A stretch of DNA of 19,023 nucleotides, from NCBI GenBank assembly GCA_003448685.1, contig DLXW01000361.1:18436-37458 (forward strand). The letters are read 5' to 3'. Below, piece after piece: positions 15,539 to 19,023 of the stretch. The stretch comes from Cyanothece sp. UBA12306. GTDB lineage: Bacteria; Cyanobacteriota; Cyanobacteriia; Cyanobacteriales; Microcystaceae. The translations under genes were made by a program, and so were the position numbers. The first letter of the stretch is position 1; each line of letters begins with the position of its first letter. Below the pieces are notes generated by a model. The model did not search any database and was not told the DNA's origin. It saw nothing but the letters and a program-made list of their open reading frames with translations.

Positions 15539-16807
15539 TTAGACTTCAATTTTCTCCTCCAATTTTTCAAATAAAGTTGCTAAAATTATATTAGAAAATA
15601 AAAATCCTTCGGGATCACTTAAAGAAATAACTTCAATATTATCTAAATCGGTTAAATCATTTTGATGATCGTATCTTGTTATTTCTAACCAATTTTTAGT
15701 AAAAAATGGTTTTAAAATATCTAAAATTTTTTGGGCAGTTTTTTTGCCAAAATCATCAATAATTAGTGATAACTTAATTCCTTCTTTCAGTCTCAGTCTT
15801 AGCATTAAAGTTTCTAACAAAATATCTATAGCTGTTAATTTTGGACAATTGATTAACCCTTTTGATTCTGATAATTGTTGAACCCATTGGTAATAATCTT
15901 TGCGATTACGTGGTCTAGTAAATCTCTGTTGATTTGTATAACTAGCTGCTCCCATTCCAAAACCATAATAAGGTAAATTTTCCCAATAAACTCGATTATG
16001 AAAACATTGATAACCAGGTTTTGCGTAATTAGAAATCTCATAGTGTTGGTATCCTGCATCAGTTAACATTTGTTGGGCAACACGATACATCTGAGCCGTA
16101 ATTTCATCATTTGGTAATGGGTTTTGACCAGGTTTATATTGTTTGCCAAATGCTGTTACAGGTTCAAGCACTAAATCATAACAAGAAAGATGATTAGGAC
16201 TAATTTTAATCGCAGTTTCTAGGGAAAATACCCAATCTTCCAAGGTTTGATAAGGAAGCCCAGAAATTAAATCAAGACTAAAATTATTAATTCCAATTTG
16301 ACGAATATATTCTATGGCTTCAAAAATATCTTGAATTCTATGTAACCGTCCACAAGCTTCTAATAAATTATTTTGAAAAGCTTGTACGCCTAAACTGACT
16401 CGATTTACCCCTAATTCATAATATTTTTTTAATTGTTCTAAAGTAAAAGTTGCAGGATCTATTTCTAAAGAAATTTCTACATTAGGTAAGATTACAAACT
16501 TTTGTTTAAGACTGTTTAAAATTTTCTCAAAATCCGAAGGAGGCAATAAAGAAGGAGTTCCTCCTCCAAAAAATATAGTTTCTAATGTAGATTCTTGAGA
16601 TGGAGTTAGAAGAATCTCTTGACAGAGAACTTCAACATATTCACTAATAGACGAAGACGTGTAAATATTAGTTTTATTACCCAAAACAGAAATAGGAAAA
16701 TCACAATAGTAACAGCGACGACGACAGAAAGGAATATGAATATAAGCTGACTTAGGGATACTGGTTATTTTAATTTTATTTAGATTCTGAGTCGAGATTA
16801 TATTCAT
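15539..16807 (-). CDS. hemW: Radical SAM heme chaperone HemW (coproporphyrinogen III oxidase-like)
   Basis: A cytoplasmic iron-sulfur protein that binds haem and delivers it to target enzymes; older annotation calls it oxygen-independent coproporphyrinogen III oxidase-like. The 422 residues carry the radical-SAM cluster motif CRRRCYYC at about 28-35 (Cys28, Cys32, Cys35) after AYIHIPF, the SAM-binding FFGGGTPSLLPP, the strand VEISLEIDPATF, and NRVSLGVQAFQ. The HemW-type GLPYQTLEDW motif follows, and then a C-terminal HemN domain. True HemN has an extra cysteine just after the cluster (CxxxCxxCxC); here the residue pattern is CYYCDF, as in HemW, so HemN is disfavoured. The gene is AT-rich and has no HIP1 site. 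It converges on the 347-residue protein gene and is divergent from the YacL-like gene across 136 bases. Confidence 0.93.
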   Translation of the reverse strand: MNIISTQNLNKIKITSIPKSAYIHIPFCRRRCYYCDFPISVLGNKTNIYTSSSISEYVEVLCQEILLTPSQESTLETIFFGGGTPSLLPPSDFEKILNSLKQKFVILPNVEISLEIDPATFTLEQLKKYYELGVNRVSLGVQAFQNNLLEACGRLHRIQDIFEAIEYIRQIGINNFSLDLISGLPYQTLEDWVFSLETAIKISPNHLSCYDLVLEPVTAFGKQYKPGQNPLPNDEITAQMYRVAQQMLTDAGYQHYEISNYAKPGYQCFHNRVYWENLPYYGFGMGAASYTNQQRFTRPRNRKDYYQWVQQLSESKGLINCPKLTAIDILLETLMLRLRLKEGIKLSLIIDDFGKKTAQKILDILKPFFTKNWLEITRYDHQNDLTDLDNIEVISLSDPEGFLFSNIILATLFEKLEEKIEV

Positions 16808-16943
16808 TAGTTATCATTGATTCAAACATTGACACTCTACCGGAAAATTAAAAGATATAATGGATCAATTGATTGGACTGTAACTAGGAAATTTTTCTAA
16901 TTTTTCATTTCAAGTCCCAAAATTTTGATTAGGATGGGAAATT
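16808..16943 (+). promoter_or_regulatory. Divergent region with candidate promoter for the PIN/TRAM gene
   Basis: A perfect -10 hexamer TATAAT lies at 16856-16861, about 80 bases before the ATG at 16944. TTGACA at 16829-16834 is a good -35 match, but the spacer is 21 bases, longer than the usual 16-18, so the two may not act together. AGGA at 16931-16934 serves as the ribosome binding site of the rightward gene. Confidence 0.35.
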
Positions 16944-18020
16944 ATGCTTGATGCCATTATTATATTCATATTTATCCTAGCAGCCGCCGGAGTTGGTTTT
17001 GATAGTGTCGACTTGTTACCAAACATTGTTCAGGAACAAATCTCTAATATTGAAGCTCTACGTTGGCTAGTTGCTGGTTTTACCTCAATTATCGGACTAG
17101 CCTTTGGTTTAGTCGCTCAAACTACTTATCGTCGTTTAGAGAATAGAATTAGTACCACTCCCATCGAAGTCATTTTGACTCGTTCTGTAGGGTTAGTTAT
17201 TGGACTATTGATTGCTAATCTACTGTTAGCCCCGATTTTTTTGCTTCCTATTCCCAGAGAATTTGTCTTCATTAAACCAATGGCCGCAATATTAGGAAGT
17301 ATTATGTTTTCCTTTATGGGTATTAGTTTAGCTGATATCCATGGTAGAACCTTCTTGAGACTAATTAATCCTAATAGTATCGAAACCTTATTAGTAGCTG
17401 AAGGAACACTGCAACCAGCTTCAACCAAAATACTTGATACCAGTTGCATCATTGATGGCCGAATTGAACAACTCGTGGAAACAGGATTTATTGAAGGACA
17501 ATTATTAGTCCCTCAGTTTGTCTTACAAGAGTTACAACAGTTAGCTGACGCAAGCAATGACCAAAAAAGGGTTAGAGGAAGACGAGGGTTAGATATTCTC
17601 AACCGGATGCAGGAAGCATTCCCCAAACGTATTGTGATTCATTCGGCTGATTATGACGATATTGCTACTGTTGATGCAAAATTGGTTCATTTATCCCAAG
17701 AAATTAATGGAACTTTGCTCACCAATGACTATAACTTGAGTAAAGTAGCGAATCTACAAAAAGTACCCATTCTCAATGTTAATGACATCGCCCAGGCTAT
17801 TCGTCCCATTTATCTTCCTGGAGATACCCTAGACTTGAAAATCCTTAAACCAGGTAAGGAACCAACCCAAGGGGTAGGCTATCTCGACGATGGCACCATG
17901 GTGGTAGTGGAAGAGGGAAAAGAATATCTAGGGGGAGAACTGCGGGTAGTGGTCACTTCTGCCTTACAAACGTCTGCTGGTCGGATGATTTTTGCTAAAC
18001 CTCAATCTGTGATGGCCTGA
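16944..18020 (+). CDS. YacL-like membrane-anchored PIN/TRAM domain protein
   Basis: A 358-residue protein with three parts. The N-terminal third has four hydrophobic segments (about 2-18, 40-58, 80-102, 110-130) that anchor it in the inner membrane. A PIN domain of the predicted ribonuclease type follows (about 160-285), starting with KILDTSCIIDGRI (Asp165, Asp171), then QLLVPQFVLQELQQLAD with an acidic Glu, and LLTNDYNL with the late conserved Asp. A TRAM domain, a small RNA-binding barrel, ends the chain (about 295-352: LKILKPGKEPTQGVGYLDDGTMVVVE). The layout matches Bacillus YacL and its cyanobacterial homologues. All key acidic residues are present, so RNase activity is plausible, but the substrate is unknown and no antitoxin gene is nearby, so it is not a VapC-type toxin. 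AGGA precedes the ATG at normal spacing. Confidence 0.92.
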   Translation: MLDAIIIFIFILAAAGVGFDSVDLLPNIVQEQISNIEALRWLVAGFTSIIGLAFGLVAQTTYRRLENRISTTPIEVILTRSVGLVIGLLIANLLLAPIFLLPIPREFVFIKPMAAILGSIMFSFMGISLADIHGRTFLRLINPNSIETLLVAEGTLQPASTKILDTSCIIDGRIEQLVETGFIEGQLLVPQFVLQELQQLADASNDQKRVRGRRGLDILNRMQEAFPKRIVIHSADYDDIATVDAKLVHLSQEINGTLLTNDYNLSKVANLQKVPILNVNDIAQAIRPIYLPGDTLDLKILKPGKEPTQGVGYLDDGTMVVVEEGKEYLGGELRVVVTSALQTSAGRMIFAKPQSVMA

Positions 18021-18080
18021 TACATTTAATTATGGTCTTGAAACCCTCGATTTTTAGGTAATCAAGCGAAACCCAAAGTG

Positions 18081-18184
18081 ATACCAAATCCGCTTATTTT
18101 AGTAGAGTAACATTTTTTCTCCAAAGCTCCGAAGCTCCGGCCCTCTGAGACTTGATACTATACTATCTAAAGCGGACTTGGTAT
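18081..18184. repeat. MITE-like element with 15-bp terminal inverted repeats
   Basis: The bases ATACCAAATCCGCTT (18081-18095) and AAGCGGACTTGGTAT (18170-18184) form inverted repeats with one mismatch. They bound about 104 bases that hold no reading frame, with an interior hairpin-like AAGCTCCGAAGCTCCGG segment. This is the size and structure of a miniature inverted-repeat element mobilised in trans by a DDE transposase. TA dinucleotides at both ends would suit an IS630/Tc1-type target. No transposase is in the window, and no second copy is present to prove mobility. Confidence 0.5.
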
Positions 18185-18277
18185 GAGTCGTTTCCGTATC
18201 GGGAGCTTGAGACTCTCGAGCTGCTGGTCGATAGCGACTACAATAATTCTTAGCACAGAGGGAAGATCCCCCAATTT
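18185..18277. other. Intergenic stretch between the MITE-like element and the Uma2 fragment
   Basis: No gene is visible in these 93 bases. They contain an imperfect inverted repeat near 18200-18224 (AGCTTGAG against CTCGAGCT) and short palindromes, which may be the end of another mobile remnant, but no boundary can be set. Confidence 0.25.
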
Positions 18278-18550
18278 TCAAAAAATCTCGCCTAAATCCC
18301 AAACAAAGCCAGGTAAAATAGCTTCTCCTGATAGAGTTTGAGGATTATTTAAAATCTCTACTGGTTGCTCCAATCTATAGATTTCTACGGTTTTTGCTGA
18401 TGGCTCAATTAACCAACCCAGTTTAACCCCATTATCCAAATATTCTTGCATCTTTGCTTGTAAGTCTTCGTATCTTTGATTTTTCAGGTCACTAGGACTC
18501 ACTAATTCAATCACAAAATCAGGAGAAATGGGAGGAAAACCCTGCCTTAA
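18278..18550 (-). pseudogene. Uma2 (DUF820) family endonuclease, C-terminal half only
   Basis: This 90-codon stretch reads from about RQGFPPISPDFVIELVSPSD through QAKMQEYLDNGVKLGWLIEP to ILPGFVWDLGEIF and TGA. It is the C-terminal half of a Uma2-type restriction-endonuclease-fold protein: the PD(F/V)VIEL strand with its catalytic Asp and Glu, the long helix with KMQEYL, the GWLI strand, and the closing LPGF motif. The family is abundant in cyanobacteria and its function is not established. The N-terminal half is absent. The frame instead continues upstream, without a stop, into a tnpB fragment. The gene is therefore broken, unless the chimera is expressed. Confidence 0.8.
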
Positions 18551-18847
18551 ATCAATATCTTCTAAGAAGATTGAATCAGCCATGTCACAGACCTTATGGG
18601 CCAATTTTAAATGGTAATCTTTACGTTTAAAAGCGATGTGATTGTGTTGTTTTTCAACTTTTTTTCGGGCTTTCTCGTAATTATTAGAACCCTTGTTTTT
18701 ACTAGCTAAGCGACGTTGCAGCAATTTCAGCTTGCGTTGTTCACAGTGGAAAAATTTGCGTCCTTTTTCGAGAAAACCATCAGAAGTAGCTAAGAACTTA
18801 TCAAGTCCTAAATCAATCCCTAAGTATAGTTTAGAGTCAACATAACT
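18551..18847 (-). pseudogene. tnpB fragment (IS200/IS605-type), fused in frame to the Uma2 remnant
   Basis: The minus-strand frame is open from 18847 after a TAG at 18848-18850. It encodes LYLGIDLGLDKFLATSDG (RuvC-I, catalytic Asp in GIDLG), the helical insert with KGRKFFHCEQRKLKLLQRRLASKNKGSNN, and AHKVCDMADSIFLEDIDL (RuvC-II, catalytic Glu). This is the middle of a TnpB RNA-guided nuclease. The N-terminal REC/WED part, zinc finger and RuvC-III are missing, so it cannot be active. It has no ATG near its beginning; a TTG at 18724 would give a 148-residue chimera with Uma2. The junction lies around 18549-18556, and no frameshift separates the two parts. Confidence 0.85.
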
Positions 18848-18882
18848 CTATGTTAGCACACAATTTATTGCTGGTAACATAG
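18848..18882. repeat. Inverted repeat at the upstream edge of the tnpB fragment
   Basis: CTATGTTA (18848-18855) and TAACATAG (18875-18882) are perfect inverted repeats around 19 bases, and AACATA (18839-18844) can pair with TATGTT (18849-18854) as an alternative fold. The repeat begins exactly where the tnpB frame meets its upstream stop codon, so it may mark the deletion or insertion boundary. Confidence 0.4.
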
Positions 18883-18938
18883 ATAATCAAGAGTGCTGAT
18901 CGCACTTTATATGTTGGTCTCGATTCATGAGGGGCTGT

Positions 18939-18958
18939 GGGCGGAACTATTTCCGCCC
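18939..18958. terminator. Strong 8-bp GC-rich hairpin, terminator- or IS-end-like
   Basis: GGGCGGAA (18939-18946) and TTCCGCCC (18951-18958) pair around CTAT and are followed by TTTAAA on the plus strand. No plus-strand gene in the window would use it as a terminator; it may be part of the end structure of a TnpB element beginning outside the window. Confidence 0.5.
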
Positions 18959-18970
18959 TTTAAACGCCCC

Positions 18971-19023
18971 GTCCCCCGCTAATTTTAGTGAGTATCTTGT
19001 CGAAAAATATAGCGGGGGACTTC
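18971..19023 (-). mobile_element. Probable right end of another TnpB-type element (body beyond the window)
   Basis: A perfect 10-base inverted repeat (GTCCCCCGCT at 18971-18980, AGCGGGGGAC at 19011-19020) encloses 30 bases. The minus strand entering from the right edge is open as EVPRYIFRQDTH and stops at TAA inside the loop (18985-18987). This repeats the arrangement seen at 13525-13552, where a TnpB-tail frame ending IPRYNVV runs into a CCCCCG stem. I infer that it is the 3' end of a tnpB and its guide-RNA/right-end hairpin. The gene itself lies outside the window, so this is tentative. Confidence 0.35.

Noticed and set aside
17126..17452. 108-codon minus-strand frame inside the PIN/TRAM gene
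   Set aside because: It is antisense to the membrane segments and the start of the PIN domain; its hydrophobic look is the complement of those codons.
16944..18020. PIN domain protein as a VapC-type toxin of a toxin-antitoxin pair
   Set aside because: Four membrane segments and a TRAM domain fit YacL, and no small antitoxin gene lies beside it.
12706..18135. Shared 12-mer GGAGCTTCGGAG between the intergenic tract near 12706 and the MITE-like interior
   Set aside because: Twelve-base matches between two places in 19 kb are expected by chance, and the flanks do not match.
1..19023. CRISPR array, tRNA, rRNA or tandem direct repeats
   Set aside because: No regularly spaced direct repeats and no tRNA cloverleaf or rRNA segment was recognised on either strand.

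Overview
The window is cyanobacterial chromosome. Evidence: about eleven HIP1 octamers (GCGATCGC, e.g. 1695, 1935, 2936, 2954, 3681, 5305, 7720, 10612, 14539, 14596, 14839), an AT-rich genome, and a gene set typical of cyanobacteria (stand-alone accD, Nitr_red_assoc protein, YacL-type PIN/TRAM protein, SLH protein, SLBB exporter with a BY-kinase). A unicellular Crocosphaera/Cyanothece-like lineage is a guess from style, not something the sequence proves.

Layout. 1-2279 (+): the right edge of a surface-polysaccharide locus, with the 3' end of a methyltransferase-like gene, a GT4 glycosyltransferase and a polyprenyl-phosphate sugar-1-phosphate transferase. 2294-3493 (-): accD, preceded by a 70-residue conserved small protein. 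3730-6693 (+): egtB, a DUF427 gene and an egtC-like amidotransferase, which looks like a partial ergothioneine set without egtD. 6696-10325 (-): a polysaccharide export pair, a Wza/SLBB protein downstream of a Wzc-type tyrosine autokinase. 10546-13518 (+): a 697-residue predicted outer-membrane beta-barrel protein, divergent from the kinase, then a small three-SLH protein. 13519-13850: the remnant of the right end of an IS200/IS605-type (TnpB) element, then a hairpin. 13854-15437: a nitrate-reductase-associated protein (-) divergent from a conserved 347-residue protein of unknown function (+). 15539-16807 (-): hemW. 16944-18020 (+): a YacL-like PIN/TRAM membrane protein. 18021-19023: transposon debris, consisting of a MITE-like inverted-repeat element, a tnpB fragment fused in frame to the 3' half of a Uma2 (DUF820) gene, and several strong hairpins, the last of which looks like the right end of another TnpB element lying beyond the window.

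Functional picture. The sugar transferases, Wzc/Wza pair, beta-barrel protein and SLH protein form an envelope and exopolysaccharide neighbourhood, interrupted by housekeeping genes (accD, hemW) and the Egt-like set. No complete mobile element, CRISPR array, tRNA or rRNA was seen. I did not find a clearly new multi-gene system. The most unusual items are the tnpB-Uma2 chimera, the repeated motif of a tnpB-type reading frame ending inside a terminal hairpin, and the uncharacterised barrel protein divergent from the export pair.
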